Of a DNA stretch of 62,422 nt, positions 46,863 through 56,463 are shown in pieces. The position numbers and the translations under genes are program-made. The notes beneath the pieces are model-generated. The model was not told the origin of the DNA, made no database searches, and worked only from the letters and a program-made list of their open reading frames with translations. Every line of letters starts with the position of its first letter. The first letter of the stretch is position 1. This stretch comes from an uncultured Pirellulaceae bacterium (lineage in GTDB: Bacteria; Planctomycetota; Planctomycetia; Pirellulales; Pirellulaceae), in NCBI GenBank assembly GCA_937941455.1, contig CALDHM010000020.1:1-62422 (forward strand), read 5' to 3'.

Positions 46863-47282
46863 ATGTCCGCTCCGTTTTCCGATGCCGATTTGGAGGCGTA
46901 TCTCGACGAGATGCTGGATCCAACACGAGCGGCCGAACTCGAGTCGCTGCTGCGCCAGAATCGGAACCTATTGCAGCGGCTCGCACAGATCAACCAGCGG
47001 CGTGATGCGGGCGTCCACACGTTGAGCGAAATTTGGCGGCAAAACCGAATTGGTGTGCCGACTCGCGAGCAAGTCCGCGGCTATTTGCTAGGGACGATCG
47101 ACGAGGGGCTGGCCGATTACATTCACTTCCGCGTCGAGGTCCTGCGTTGCCGTTACACGAGTGCCTTGCTGGAGGATGTTGAGCTGGAGCAGAAAAAGAG
47201 CGAGCAACAAGCCGCCGCGAATCGCCGCAAAAAATATATCGATTCGTCGGCGGGACTGATCCGCCGGCGGTCGAAAAATTAG
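46863..47282 (+). CDS. Small conserved soluble protein, unknown function
   Basis: 139 residues from ATG 46863, one base after the E2 stop. It starts FSDADLEAYLDEMLDP, a form seen at the N-terminus of anti-sigma/zinc-finger-like proteins in planctomycetes, then a Gln/Arg-rich helical region and a basic tail (NRRKKYIDSS, RRRSKN). I do not recognise a function. Close coupling to the E2 gene suggests co-expression. Its TAG stop is the first bases of family A copy 8. Confidence 0.7.
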   Translation: MSAPFSDADLEAYLDEMLDPTRAAELESLLRQNRNLLQRLAQINQRRDAGVHTLSEIWRQNRIGVPTREQVRGYLLGTIDEGLADYIHFRVEVLRCRYTSALLEDVELEQKKSEQQAAANRRKKYIDSSAGLIRRRSKN

Positions 47283-47384
47283 GCTGCATCTCTAAGCCAT
47301 TAGCCCGCAACACCCTAGGCCGCGGTTTTCGCTTGCATCGCCTACCGCTGCCCTGCGGCTGATGGGGATTGAGACCGAGCTCGG
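47280..47384. repeat. REPIN-like inverted repeat, family A copy 8 (diverged), starts at a stop codon
   Basis: TAGGCTGCATCTCTAAGCC at the left, GGCTGATGGGGATTGAGACC at the right, total 105 bp like the reference. ATTAGCC, GGTTTTCGC and CGGCTGATGGG fall at matching positions. The initial TAG ends the preceding gene. Confidence 0.55.
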
Positions 47385-47690
47385 CTTGGTTTCGTCGGAT
47401 CAACCCTTGTCTCCTGACTTGCTTCGCCTATGATGACAACATCGGGTGGAGCGGAACAGGTGTCACTTGCAATAAACCGACCGCCGTTATCCCGGTCGAT
47501 TTCCGCAGTAAATCGCAACGCATGGCAATCGTCAGCCGCTCCTTTCACGGTTATCGAGGGAATCGTCCCAGGGCTGAAAAAGTTGACCCTAGTGACGCTT
47601 TGCCCGTTGACGTTTGAAGGTGATGCCCAAGTTGGTTACATAGGAATTTTTTCCGGTAGCTTCGTAATAGCGCCGTTGATCACCAGAAAC
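47283..47690. other. Intergenic region before the nucleotidyltransferase gene
   Basis: 408 bp. After the repeat (to 47384) there is an in-frame extension of the next gene from 47430, but its residues look random, so a start at 47691 is chosen. No ribosome site is convincing. Confidence 0.4.
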
Positions 47691-48782
47691 ATGCCATCGA
47701 AATTAAGGCGCCAAATCGCTTGGCAAGCAGCCTTATTGATGTACCGTCGCGAGGAAACGGAATACTACCACGCAAAAATGAAGGCAGCCCGCCGCGTCGT
47801 CAAGGGCTGGGTGAAGCCGGCCGACCTGCCCAGCAACGCCGAGATCCGCGATGAAGTCCTGGCACTGGCCCGCACGCTGGAGGGGTCCGATCGCGACCAG
47901 CAGCTCCGCGAAATGCGTATCGCTGCCCTGCAGATGATGCAGAGGTGCGAGAGTTTCCATCCACGGCTGATCGGCAGTGTTCTGACCGGCCACATCCGCA
48001 AGGGTTCCGATATCGATATCCATCTGTTCGCGAATCAAATTGTGGCGGTGACCGGGCTGCTCGATTATCACGGAATGGACTATGAGGTCGAACGGAAACG
48101 GATCCACAAGGCAGAGCAAACGCGAATCTATCAGCACGTTCACGTTCGCGATCGCTTCCAATTCGAATTGACCGTCTATCCGCCGAGCGAAAGGTTGGTG
48201 GTTCCCAAAAGCTCGATTACGGGGAAGGCGATTGAGCGAGCGACACTGCCGCAATTTCGTCAGTTTCTTGCAGCCGCCTATCCTGACGTCGATCTCGAGG
48301 CCGAGTTGGCCGCGGCGGAGCAAACAGTCGATCGCTTTCAAGTATTTCGCAGTTTGCTGCTCCCGCTTGATACGGTGGAGCAAAATCCTCTCTATCATCC
48401 CGAGGGGGACGTCTTGTATCACAGCCTCCAGGTGTACGATTTAGCACTTGACCGCCTTCCCTACGACGAAGAATTTTTATTGGCTGCACTGTTGCACGAC
48501 GTGGGCAAAGGGATCGACGCGACGGACCACGTCGCCGCTGGTCTCGAAGCCCTTGAGGGTTTGATTACCGAGCGAACCCGCTGGTTGATCGAGCATCACA
48601 TGCTGGCCCATCAAGTCCGCGACCGCAGTCTTGGATTTCGCGCCCGAAAACGCTTAGAACAATCCGAGTTTTTCGATGATCTGATGCTCTTGAACGAATG
48701 CGATCGTTTGGGGCGACGACAGGGAGTTGCCGTCACCGATGTGGATGACGCTCTCGAATATCTTCGCGAACTCGATCCGTGA
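47691..48782 (+). CDS. Nucleotidyltransferase plus HD-domain protein
   Basis: 363 residues from ATG 47691 (start uncertain; the frame is open back to 47430). The nucleotidyltransferase half (~90-190) has LIGSVLTGHIRKGSDIDIHLF, the G-S..G..xxSDID signature of the Pol beta family. The C-terminal half (~240-360) is an HD phosphohydrolase domain with YHPEGDVLYHSLQV, LLHDVGKG and IEHHMLAHQ. The combination resembles CCA-adding and related nucleotide enzymes but the tRNA-binding parts are missing. The substrate is unknown. Confidence 0.78.
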   Translation: MPSKLRRQIAWQAALLMYRREETEYYHAKMKAARRVVKGWVKPADLPSNAEIRDEVLALARTLEGSDRDQQLREMRIAALQMMQRCESFHPRLIGSVLTGHIRKGSDIDIHLFANQIVAVTGLLDYHGMDYEVERKRIHKAEQTRIYQHVHVRDRFQFELTVYPPSERLVVPKSSITGKAIERATLPQFRQFLAAAYPDVDLEAELAAAEQTVDRFQVFRSLLLPLDTVEQNPLYHPEGDVLYHSLQVYDLALDRLPYDEEFLLAALLHDVGKGIDATDHVAAGLEALEGLITERTRWLIEHHMLAHQVRDRSLGFRARKRLEQSEFFDDLMLLNECDRLGRRQGVAVTDVDDALEYLRELDP

Positions 48783-49187
48783 GTGATCGGGGGATCGGTT
48801 AAAGCCATGGGCCGGCCAGTCATCGAATATGAAGCGTTGTTGTGTTGATTAACCGCTGGCCTGCACTGGCTGCGAGTCCCCTGGGAGCATATCTCGAATC
48901 GGTTAAAATAGATGAGTGTGGAAACGGTTGCCGATAGTTAGCCCGGGACAGGAACCTTTCCTAAAACGGTGAGCCTGTAACCCGAAGCGTAAGCAAGGGC
49001 CCGTTGTGGGCTAGGTTCAAAGTGGCCAGGGCATCGGCGAATCGCATTTTTTACTCAAGGCTGTTATGAGGTGTTGGCCGCCTTCCGAACAACTTAGGCT
49101 CGAGTTGGCCCGATTGGGGATTCCAAGTTGTCGTTTCAGCCGCATCTCCTATAACTTTGGCGAGCATTTCATAAAGGTTTTTCATCA
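48783..49187. other. Intergenic region
   Basis: 405 bp with family C copy 2 (48952-49018) and the AAAGG ribosome site before 49188. Nothing else recognised. Confidence 0.5.
48952..49018. repeat. Palindromic repeat, family C copy 2
   Basis: Ends GAACCT and AGGTTC are inverted. The core GTAACCCGAAGCGTAAGCAA is close to the family C core at 40270. Confidence 0.5.
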
Positions 49188-49751
49188 ATGGACGATTCAC
49201 TGCAGAAGCGCGGTCATGCCCTGGAAGAGCTGTTTTTTCAGAAGCAAAACCAAATGCTGCTCGAACAATTGCGGAAAAAGCTCGAGGGGGAAGAAATTCG
49301 CGAAACGCTCCAGGAAGTGACAGGCATCGCGGACGATGACGTGATCGATCACATCGCCGCAGCCGGCATCACCGCGGAGTCGCTGGTTGCCTTTGCGATG
49401 ATCCCCTTGCTCAGTGTGGCTTGGGCTGACGGCGTCGTTCAACCCAATGAAAAGGAAGCGATCCTCAAGGCAGCGGCCGAAAATAATCTGCAACCGGGTA
49501 ACCCATCCTATGGACTGCTGGAGTCGTGGCTCAAGCAAGAACCGGCGCATGAACTGCTGGACGCGTGGCGCGAGTACATTCACGAAATCAAAAGGGCCAT
49601 GGAGCCCTCCGCGTTCAATCAACTGAAGGCAACTATCCTGCGCCGAGCTGAAGAAATCGCGCGGAGTGCGGGCGGATTTTTGGGGTTGGCGGCCATTTCG
49701 GTCAGCGAGCACAAAGTGCTTGATTCGTTAGCGAAGGCCCTCGAGGATTGA
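49188..49751 (+). CDS. TerB-like protein
   Basis: 187 residues from ATG 49188. A charged N-terminal helix (LEELFFQKQNQMLLEQL) is followed by a helical TerB-type region, seen as LLSVAWADGVVQPNEKEAIL with conserved Asp and Glu. TerB domains are small helical, metal- or membrane-associated modules first found in tellurite-resistance operons; no other ter gene is near, so tellurite resistance is not claimed. Convergent with the YTV gene, with 25 bp between. Confidence 0.75.
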   Translation: MDDSLQKRGHALEELFFQKQNQMLLEQLRKKLEGEEIRETLQEVTGIADDDVIDHIAAAGITAESLVAFAMIPLLSVAWADGVVQPNEKEAILKAAAENNLQPGNPSYGLLESWLKQEPAHELLDAWREYIHEIKRAMEPSAFNQLKATILRRAEEIARSAGGFLGLAAISVSEHKVLDSLAKALED

Positions 49752-49776
49752 CAAGGCCGCCGGGAGGGCTGCGGGG

Positions 49777-52299
49777 TCAATCAGCGACGCGGTACTTTTC
49801 TGCGCAGGCGGGGCAGCACGGTTCGACCGGGACGACGATTTGCTTCGGCACCATCGTGCAGACTCGGCGAGGTACCTTGATCCGCTCCTCGTAGGGGACT
49901 TGTACCGCATAGGTCTCCATTTTCTCTTCGGTGACGATTCGCGGAACATTGCGCAGCACGGATCGCGTTTGCACTTGAGGAATCTGCACCGTATAGCTTT
50001 GCGACTGAATCTCGGGAATCGTTTCTTCGCGATACTCGACCTCTGTGACCGTGCGCGTTCTGGGTACCATGACCGTGTAGGTTTGGATTTTGACCTCGGG
50101 AACCTGTCGGTAGCGGGTTTCCATCACCATCCGTTTCCGTTCATGCGGAACATTGATCGTGTATTCGACCGTTTTGATCTCGGGGATCTGTTTCGTGATC
50201 GTTTTGGTCGTCTGGCGACTACGGCGTTGGGGCACGTTGACCGTGTAGGTAACGTAGTCGACTTGAGGAATCGATCGATAGACCGTCCGTTCCACCTCGC
50301 GATAGCGGATGACAGGGACTTGGACGGTGTACTCGACAGCTTTTTGAATCGGGTTGGTGACTTGGACCTCTTGTTCCAGCTCGACGTAAGTGATTCTGGG
50401 TTCCAGGGTTGTGTACTTCACATCGCGGTCGGTACGGATTAGTTCGGTTTTGTAGCTGATTTGATCAAGTTCGGTTCTTGCCTCCTCGAATCGTTTGGTC
50501 GGTACGTTGTAGACTTCTTGGCGGTTTTCGTAGGTGGTGCGGACGACCTGGCGGCTTTCCACCTTTGCCCGAAATTTTTGGATAGGGATCCGCCGGACCC
50601 GCGACTCGGGACGATAGGTTGTCATCTCGATTTCGCGAGTTCGCGTTTCTACGCGGGGGGCATATTCGACCTCAGTGATCGTCCGCGGTTCGTCGCGATA
50701 GCAAACGACTTGGTACGTGACCGTTTGTTGCTCCGCTCGCTGTTTTGTGACGGAATACGAGTAGGGGATTTGTTCGGTGACGGTTTGATACGTCGTGTAG
50801 GGAACTTGCCGGGTGATTACTTTGGGCCGCCAGACCTTGCGGTATGTCTTTCGTTCGACGGGCGGTGGGCAGGTATCGCACCCCAATTCGTTACAACACG
50901 ACGCGGGCTCCATAATCGTTTGACAAATCGTCTCCCACGATCCATGGTCTTCGCAAATCGTATAGTAATTCTGCACGGGTACTTGGCGGCAAATCTGGTG
51001 AGTTCCTTGCACGATTTCCGAATAGGGTACCAACACGGTATAAGTCTGAGTGACATCCTCCATATAGGGAACGGGTTCCATAACGGTTCTGGAGACTTGG
51101 CGGGAATCCATTACGGTAACTTGATAGGGCTGTGCGACCCGTTCGATGACGGGAACCATTACCGTGTACGGTTCCTCGATGTAATCGAGATAGGGATCAT
51201 TCACCGTGAATTGTTCTGAAGCCACTGATGTGATCGGGACGCTGTAGTGCAACGTCTCGCGATAACTGTCGGGTTTTTCATAGGTCAGTGGGAGAACTTC
51301 TTTTTCCGGCTTTTCTAAAGTGCGGTAATCGAACACAGTTTCCTTGCGAGTTTTTTCAACCGGAACCATCTCGATTTTGGGAACTTTGACGATCCGTTTC
51401 TCTGTCCGGGTTTCGTATATCGGAATACTCTTGTAGCGTGTTTCCGTGACTAATTCGGTATAAGGAATTTTGACCGTTTCTGTGTCGGGCACTTCTTTGT
51501 AATTTACCACCGGCCGTACGCGTGTCTCTGGAATCATCACCGTGTAGTGTTCCACGTCGGGAACTTGCTCGGTGATGGTTCGGAATGTGGTGTATTCGCG
51601 ATGCCGTGTCTCGGGCAACATGACTGTATAGGTTTGCTCGACCGGGACCTGCTGCGTCTCCGATCGGTAAACAACATACTCGCGAGTCCGTTCCTCCGGG
51701 ACCATTTCGGTGACAATACGTTGAACCGGTTGCGGCACCCGTTGAGTTCGATAGGTGGCGTATTCTCGCGTCCTCTGTTCGGGCACCATCACCGTATAGT
51801 TTTCGAACTCCGGCACTTGGTCGTATACCGTTCGATTGACGAAAACTGGTCGTTGACGGTATTCGGTTCGATACGAGATTTTGCAAACTTCGTCGTAGAC
51901 TACCGACCATTCCGGAACCATGACCGTGCGGGTTTCGCAACGAGGATTGCAACCATTGCAGGTGGAGGAATCGCTGGGCAGCAAGCCGTCGGCCTTCGGT
52001 GTTGGTCCGATGGACGGCGTCCAAGCGTTCAAAAAATCACGATTTCCCGCCGCGGGGGTACTTCGTGCCAACGGCGTATTCGGCGCGGGCGGAGGCGTCG
52101 TCGCTTGGCTGGCAGGGCCAGGCAGTGGCACTTGCTCGGGCTGAGACGGTCTTCGGGTTACTTGCGGGGTTCTCGCAGATAGGCCCGGCGGCAGAAACGC
52201 GTCATCCTGCGGATTTTCCGATTCCCAAACTGGAACTATGGAACGTACCAGCGGCACGCCCACCAAGAGGACAAATAAGAAAAATCGCCAGAAGCCCAT
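49777..52299 (-). CDS. YTV-repeat protein, cysteine-rich, exported
   Basis: 840 residues from ATG 52299, chosen because a membrane/signal segment follows (FWRFFLFVLLVGVPLV). A Pro/Ala/Thr linker leads to about 25-30 diverged units of ~25 residues with the consensus YTVMVPExRxREYxxYR, which is the YTV repeat known from Rhodopirellula baltica. Cys pairs stand at three points: CNGCNPRC, a central CCNELGCDTCPPP, and the C-terminal PCCPAC. YTV/Cys-rich proteins have been linked to the planctomycete cell wall, so crosslinked surface protein is the best guess. No enzyme motif is present. Confidence 0.85.
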   Translation of the reverse strand: MGFWRFFLFVLLVGVPLVRSIVPVWESENPQDDAFLPPGLSARTPQVTRRPSQPEQVPLPGPASQATTPPPAPNTPLARSTPAAGNRDFLNAWTPSIGPTPKADGLLPSDSSTCNGCNPRCETRTVMVPEWSVVYDEVCKISYRTEYRQRPVFVNRTVYDQVPEFENYTVMVPEQRTREYATYRTQRVPQPVQRIVTEMVPEERTREYVVYRSETQQVPVEQTYTVMLPETRHREYTTFRTITEQVPDVEHYTVMIPETRVRPVVNYKEVPDTETVKIPYTELVTETRYKSIPIYETRTEKRIVKVPKIEMVPVEKTRKETVFDYRTLEKPEKEVLPLTYEKPDSYRETLHYSVPITSVASEQFTVNDPYLDYIEEPYTVMVPVIERVAQPYQVTVMDSRQVSRTVMEPVPYMEDVTQTYTVLVPYSEIVQGTHQICRQVPVQNYYTICEDHGSWETICQTIMEPASCCNELGCDTCPPPVERKTYRKVWRPKVITRQVPYTTYQTVTEQIPYSYSVTKQRAEQQTVTYQVVCYRDEPRTITEVEYAPRVETRTREIEMTTYRPESRVRRIPIQKFRAKVESRQVVRTTYENRQEVYNVPTKRFEEARTELDQISYKTELIRTDRDVKYTTLEPRITYVELEQEVQVTNPIQKAVEYTVQVPVIRYREVERTVYRSIPQVDYVTYTVNVPQRRSRQTTKTITKQIPEIKTVEYTINVPHERKRMVMETRYRQVPEVKIQTYTVMVPRTRTVTEVEYREETIPEIQSQSYTVQIPQVQTRSVLRNVPRIVTEEKMETYAVQVPYEERIKVPRRVCTMVPKQIVVPVEPCCPACAEKYRVAD

Positions 52300-52594
52300 C
52301 AGAGAATCTTTTAAGTTTGCTAAATTTCCTAAACATCCCATATTAACTGCGATCGATGCCTCATTCAACGTCCGAGGGAGGCCTGCGAGCCGGGATTTGC
52401 TGGTGTTTTCGCAGCGTGGGGGGGTGGATTGAAAATCTCACGTTCCCCAGGGCGTCTGAAATCTCGATCGTCCCTTGAAACGCTTAAAGGCGTGGATCGC
52501 CGGGTTTGGATTCAAGAGCGAGAATGCCAGGGACACACGCGTGGACGCGGCACAGTGGCTCGCAGTGAGCGAATTTTTCGGGCACGATGCCTCG

Positions 52595-53176
52595 TTAGGC
52601 TTTTTTCTCGGGCGATTCAATGCCGAGATCTTCCAGGGATTTTTCCAGGAGCGGCGTCTGGTCGAATTTGGTTGCCAAGTCCTCCTGCGGATCGTAGGGT
52701 TGTACGTACAAGCGATTGAATCGCGCCGCGACAACTCGCACCTTGTCCCCAGGCTCGATCGCAAATCCCTCGCATACCGCATCGAATTGTTTGTTATCGA
52801 TGACGACAATACCGCTGGGCAGCATCTTTGTCTTGGCCACCGCGATTTTGCCGACGGCTGATTTCAGTTCATTCTGAAAATTACCCGTGGGTAAAACGTC
52901 TTCTTTGGTGGGCGGTTTGACCAGGATCCGTCGCCCGATGGGTGTGCTCGGCCAAATCTTGATCATAAGTGCCAAGATAACCGGAAGAGCCAGAACCACC
53001 ACAAACAGAAACACAATGCCAGCGACAAACGAATGAAAAAATCCGACGACAATTGAGGCCACAAGGCAGACGCCAGCCAAAACCCCCAAAATGCCCGCTG
53101 AGGGAACGAACAGCTCCAGGACGACGAACAACAGACCGATGGCAAGTAAAACAATGGCGGCGAGTAACGGATCCAC
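52595..53176 (-). CDS. NfeD-like membrane protein
   Basis: 193 residues from GTG 53176, with GGAA upstream. Four hydrophobic spans occur at the N-terminus (DPLLAAIVLLAIGLLFVVLE, GILGVLAGVCLVASIVVGF, GIVFLFVVVLALPVI). The soluble C-terminal ~95 residues hold an OB-like NfeD domain (GKIAVAKTKMLPSGIVVID, EPGDKVRVVA). NfeD proteins work with stomatin-type proteins or a ClpP-like protease; neither is beside it. 295 bp of non-coding DNA separates it from the YTV gene. Confidence 0.82.
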   Translation of the reverse strand: MDPLLAAIVLLAIGLLFVVLELFVPSAGILGVLAGVCLVASIVVGFFHSFVAGIVFLFVVVLALPVILALMIKIWPSTPIGRRILVKPPTKEDVLPTGNFQNELKSAVGKIAVAKTKMLPSGIVVIDNKQFDAVCEGFAIEPGDKVRVVAARFNRLYVQPYDPQEDLATKFDQTPLLEKSLEDLGIESPEKKA

Positions 53177-53424
53177 GGAGTTTCCAACAAAAATTCAAAA
53201 GACTTCAAGGCACGGAACGAAACCCAGACCGGCATGCAGATCGTCGATGTCCGCAGCCGACATTACACGCAGAGGACCAATGAAACTCGCCGGGTCGACG
53301 CGGAGTGATACCCTGCCATCGCGACCCGGGTTCGTTGCGATCAAGCTACGGGAACTTGTGCAACCGGTTTGATCCTTGCGACTCATTATACCCACCGCAT
53401 TGGCGATTACTCAATCAATCCGAA

Positions 53425-55140
53425 TCATGCCCATTGAGGTTGGGCGTTCGCGGCCAGCCTGCGGAGGGTTCTTAGCTCGTCGGCTGCGGCTTGGGCATCG
53501 AGATACGGAATCTGCAGCGGATGCGCCGCCGGTCCAGCCGCCGCAGTGTCGATCATGAGGGTCGCCATTTTCCAGCGGCGATCGAAGGGAGTTTGAGTTA
53601 ACGACAAAGTCTGGACGCGATCGAGAAACGCGAAACTGGTTTTCTTGGTTAAAACGCCGCTGCGAAAGCGAATACCGTAATCCGTGCGAATGTACTCCAG
53701 ACTGGCAGCAAACCGACGCGCCCACCAAATAGCGAAGGGGCCAAGGGCCAGAATCACCAACAGTCCATACGGCCAAGCCAGCCAAGCCGCTGTCGCCGTT
53801 AACACGACGATCATCGCCAGCCGCAGGCGAATCAAGCGACGGGTCGCACCGGGAGCCACTCGCAGCGCAACATGCCGTTCCGGTTCCCAAGCGAGCCCCG
53901 GTCGCAGTTCCGCGAGGACTCGCGGGACGTCATTGATCGGGATGGCCGGAATAAAGGAACTCCTGGCGACGTGGGTGTGCCCATGTTCTCCCTCGTTCCC
54001 CTGGCCTCCTCCCCCGGCCGTCTCGATGCTAATACGAGCTACATTGAACCGCCGCATCAACCAGGAACTTTGCACGCTGACTACCTGAATCCGTTTGCGT
54101 GGCACCGTCGCGCTATAGCTGGTCAGCAACCCGCATTTGATACGTAAATCGCCACCGTGACGCGTGAGTTCGTAGCCATAGAAGCGGGTCAGATACCAAG
54201 CGATTCCGAACAACTTCAGCAAGAGCAAGCTGATCAGGACCAGGATCACGTACTGGGTCCAACCCAAATGAAACGATTCGAGCACGTCGCGGATGACCTT
54301 CAACGTCTGTTTCAGCCAGCGCTCATCCTCGAAGGAGCCGAATTGAAAAATCAAACCCATCACCACGCCGACCACTAGCCAGCCGCGATTGCTGGCCAGG
54401 CCGACTTTGATCAAGGCGTCGGCGGGGATCGTCAGTATCAGTTGCTCGTGATCGCTCGTCACGTTGCCCGCGAGTTGCTGTTCCACGTCACCAGCGCCTT
54501 CGGCTGGAGGCGAAACAAGGCTGCCGCCCGCCAGAATAATCGAGTCGGGCAGAACTTTAAGGTCAGGTTGATTCGTCGCCTGCTGCCGCGATGCCGCAAT
54601 CTCGGCTCGCAGCTTATCGATTTGCGATTTTGCCAACACGCGTAAGACGGCTTCGGCTTCCTGACCACTTGCCGTCTCGACATGGACTTCAAATACCCCG
54701 AGCAAGCGGTGGAATAGGTTTTGCCGCAGATTAACGTTTTGAATTTTACGAGTCGGCACGGTGCGGACGCTGCGAAACAGCAGCCCTTGTTTGACCACCA
54801 ACTCACCATCAAAAATTCCGAATCGAAGTGTGAAATATCGAATCAGCGTATGCAGCAACGAGCCGATCAAAAAAATCCCAGCCATGATTCCGAAAAACCA
54901 GTCCTGGTTGCGAGCGCTGAGAAAGGCGAGAATCAACGGAATCAAATATTCGCGGAAACGTCCGACGATGTCGAAGAACAGCGACGACCAATGCAAATGT
55001 TGCTCGACTCGTTGCAACGCTGCATCGCTGGCAGCGGCCGTTTCCACCGATCGTCGCATCATTGGGCCAGCCGCTGGTTCCTGCGAATCTGGAGTCGCTT
55101 CCTGAGGCGGCTGATCGGCGGCATCTTGATCAGACGACAT
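53425..55140 (-). CDS. Membrane protein with bacterial PH (DUF304) domains, YdbT-like
   Basis: 571 residues from ATG 55140 with GAGGA upstream. Three TM-rich blocks alternate with PH-like beta domains (bPH_2/DUF304): LVVKQGLLFRSVRTVPTRKIQNVNL, and GLLTSYSATVPRKRIQVVSV, and GVLTKKTSFAFLDRVQTLSL. This is the layout of Bacillus YdbT, in which the PH-like domains probably bind lipid or protein at the membrane. The neighbouring YdbS-like gene overlaps it by 11 bp, as in Bacillus. The function is unknown beyond envelope association. Confidence 0.85.
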   Translation of the reverse strand: MSSDQDAADQPPQEATPDSQEPAAGPMMRRSVETAAASDAALQRVEQHLHWSSLFFDIVGRFREYLIPLILAFLSARNQDWFFGIMAGIFLIGSLLHTLIRYFTLRFGIFDGELVVKQGLLFRSVRTVPTRKIQNVNLRQNLFHRLLGVFEVHVETASGQEAEAVLRVLAKSQIDKLRAEIAASRQQATNQPDLKVLPDSIILAGGSLVSPPAEGAGDVEQQLAGNVTSDHEQLILTIPADALIKVGLASNRGWLVVGVVMGLIFQFGSFEDERWLKQTLKVIRDVLESFHLGWTQYVILVLISLLLLKLFGIAWYLTRFYGYELTRHGGDLRIKCGLLTSYSATVPRKRIQVVSVQSSWLMRRFNVARISIETAGGGGQGNEGEHGHTHVARSSFIPAIPINDVPRVLAELRPGLAWEPERHVALRVAPGATRRLIRLRLAMIVVLTATAAWLAWPYGLLVILALGPFAIWWARRFAASLEYIRTDYGIRFRSGVLTKKTSFAFLDRVQTLSLTQTPFDRRWKMATLMIDTAAAGPAAHPLQIPYLDAQAAADELRTLRRLAANAQPQWA

Positions 55141-55831
55141 CCAGTTCCTCACGACGTTTGATCAATTGGTCGCGAATCCAAGCTGCCGTTGGGTAGGTCA
55201 GGCCATCGAGCTCGACGGAGGCATTAAACGTTCCGGCAGTGTAAACCGTCAGTTTGGCGAGCCCGTAAACCCGCTGTACGGGCCCTTGGCTGATGTCGGC
55301 ATGCTGCAAGCGCGCCGTGGGAATCACCAGATGATGCTTCCAGAAGACGCCCCGGCGAATTTCTAATCCCCGTTCATCGAGTCGCCAGGCGATGTGGCGG
55401 AATTCCACCCACGGCCAGATGATCGCCATCAAGCACAACACCATAATGGCGATGGCATATCCCGCCAAACCGACGGTCCACCACACAGTACCGAGGTAAA
55501 ACCACCAGAGCAGGGCGAGACCAAAGAGTCCGAGAACCGCCAGAATCGCTGTGAAAATCAGGCCGACCATCCGGGAAAAGCCGACGTAACGCGCATCAAC
55601 GGCGTACCAAACCGTTGGCGTGTGATCGGAGGATTCATGGGAGGGCTGCGTACCAGAGGAGACGCCGGAATCAGCGGTGGTGGATGTGTCGCAGGGACTC
55701 TTCTCGGGAGCATCTCGTCCGATTGAACACGTCGGCGGAGCGTCTACGTGATTGGTCGAGAGCGGTGTCGTTATCGGCGCTATTTCCGCCTTGCGGGCTC
55801 GACGCCACTCGCTATCTTGTTCCGGGTCCAT
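55130..55831 (-). CDS. Membrane protein with one PH (DUF304) domain, YdbS-like
   Basis: 233 residues from ATG 55831. A disordered, Ser/Thr/Pro-rich N-terminus (~1-75) precedes two TM spans and a PH-like domain with GLEIRRGVFWKHHLVIPTAR LQHADISQGP. It ends with WIRDQLIKRREELDVV. It overlaps the next gene (YdbT-like) by 11 bp, so the two are translated together and probably form a complex. Confidence 0.85.
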   Translation of the reverse strand: MDPEQDSEWRRARKAEIAPITTPLSTNHVDAPPTCSIGRDAPEKSPCDTSTTADSGVSSGTQPSHESSDHTPTVWYAVDARYVGFSRMVGLIFTAILAVLGLFGLALLWWFYLGTVWWTVGLAGYAIAIMVLCLMAIIWPWVEFRHIAWRLDERGLEIRRGVFWKHHLVIPTARLQHADISQGPVQRVYGLAKLTVYTAGTFNASVELDGLTYPTAAWIRDQLIKRREELDVV

Positions 55832-55888
55832 TGAGTATCCGATTGAAACGGGGCTTCTTCGTTCCGATTTTTCGCGGCGGTCCCGCCA

Positions 55889-56188
55889 TCAGTAAACGCA
55901 AATCACCGCCAGCTGGCTACCGTTATTGGCAGGTATTCTCAACATGCAATCATTTGTGTCGTCTTCACCGCCCAATTCTATCCTAAATTCGACTGCGTCG
56001 TCATCGTCGAGTCGGCTTTCTGCGTGGAAACGAGCCGGACGCTCACGTTCTTGCGAAAAACTCTTAATGACGCGAGTTGTTTTCTCGATTGCCGGACAGC
56101 GGACCACTGCCAAAGGATTCAGCTTGTTGGGCCGAAAGTTTTCAACGGAACGGCACAAGTTTGTCCGCTTTAATTTGAATTGGGCCAT
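55889..56188 (-). CDS. Doubtful small hypothetical protein
   Basis: 99 residues from ATG 56188, starting MAQFKLKRTNLCRSVENFR and ending with the acidic DDDDAVEFRIELGGEDD followed by TNDCMLRIPANNGSQ. No ribosome site is seen. The regular alternation near the C-terminus looks somewhat protein-like, but nothing else supports it. An overlapping plus-strand frame is also open. Confidence 0.25.
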   Translation of the reverse strand: MAQFKLKRTNLCRSVENFRPNKLNPLAVVRCPAIEKTTRVIKSFSQERERPARFHAESRLDDDDAVEFRIELGGEDDTNDCMLRIPANNGSQLAVICVY

Positions 56189-56270
56189 CTTGAAGGAACG
56201 GTTTGGAGCATTGCAGCAAATTCTGTTTTCAGTCATTGAAATCGAAAAAATTGATACAACTGACAAAATT

Positions 56271-56286
56271 TGGCGAAAGTTTTGCT
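56271..56286 (+). promoter_or_regulatory. Possible sigma-54 promoter of the acyltransferase operon
   Basis: TGGCGAAAGTTTTGCT keeps GG and GC at the correct distance and TTGCT, but the -24 box departs from TGGCAC. It is 178 bp before the GTG at 56464. Confidence 0.3.
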
Positions 56287-56463
56287 TGCTTCCTGGTTAT
56301 TGGCCTAAAAATCGTTGGTATCCAAAAAGACCAACCTAAGTTTTCGCACCCTTACCGCAAGACGCGTTCAACCGGTTGGATCGACGGTTTGAGCTTCGGC
56401 TCCAGCCAAAGCGACGAATCCTGCCACGGCCAAAATCATTAGTGCAAGAAACCAGGAAAAATT

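Larger units (their letters stand above)
55832..56463. other. 632-bp intergenic region
   Basis: AT-richer than its surroundings. A minus-strand frame at 55889-56188 might be a gene (see below). A weak sigma-54-like box is at 56271. No repeat copy was found. Confidence 0.45.
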
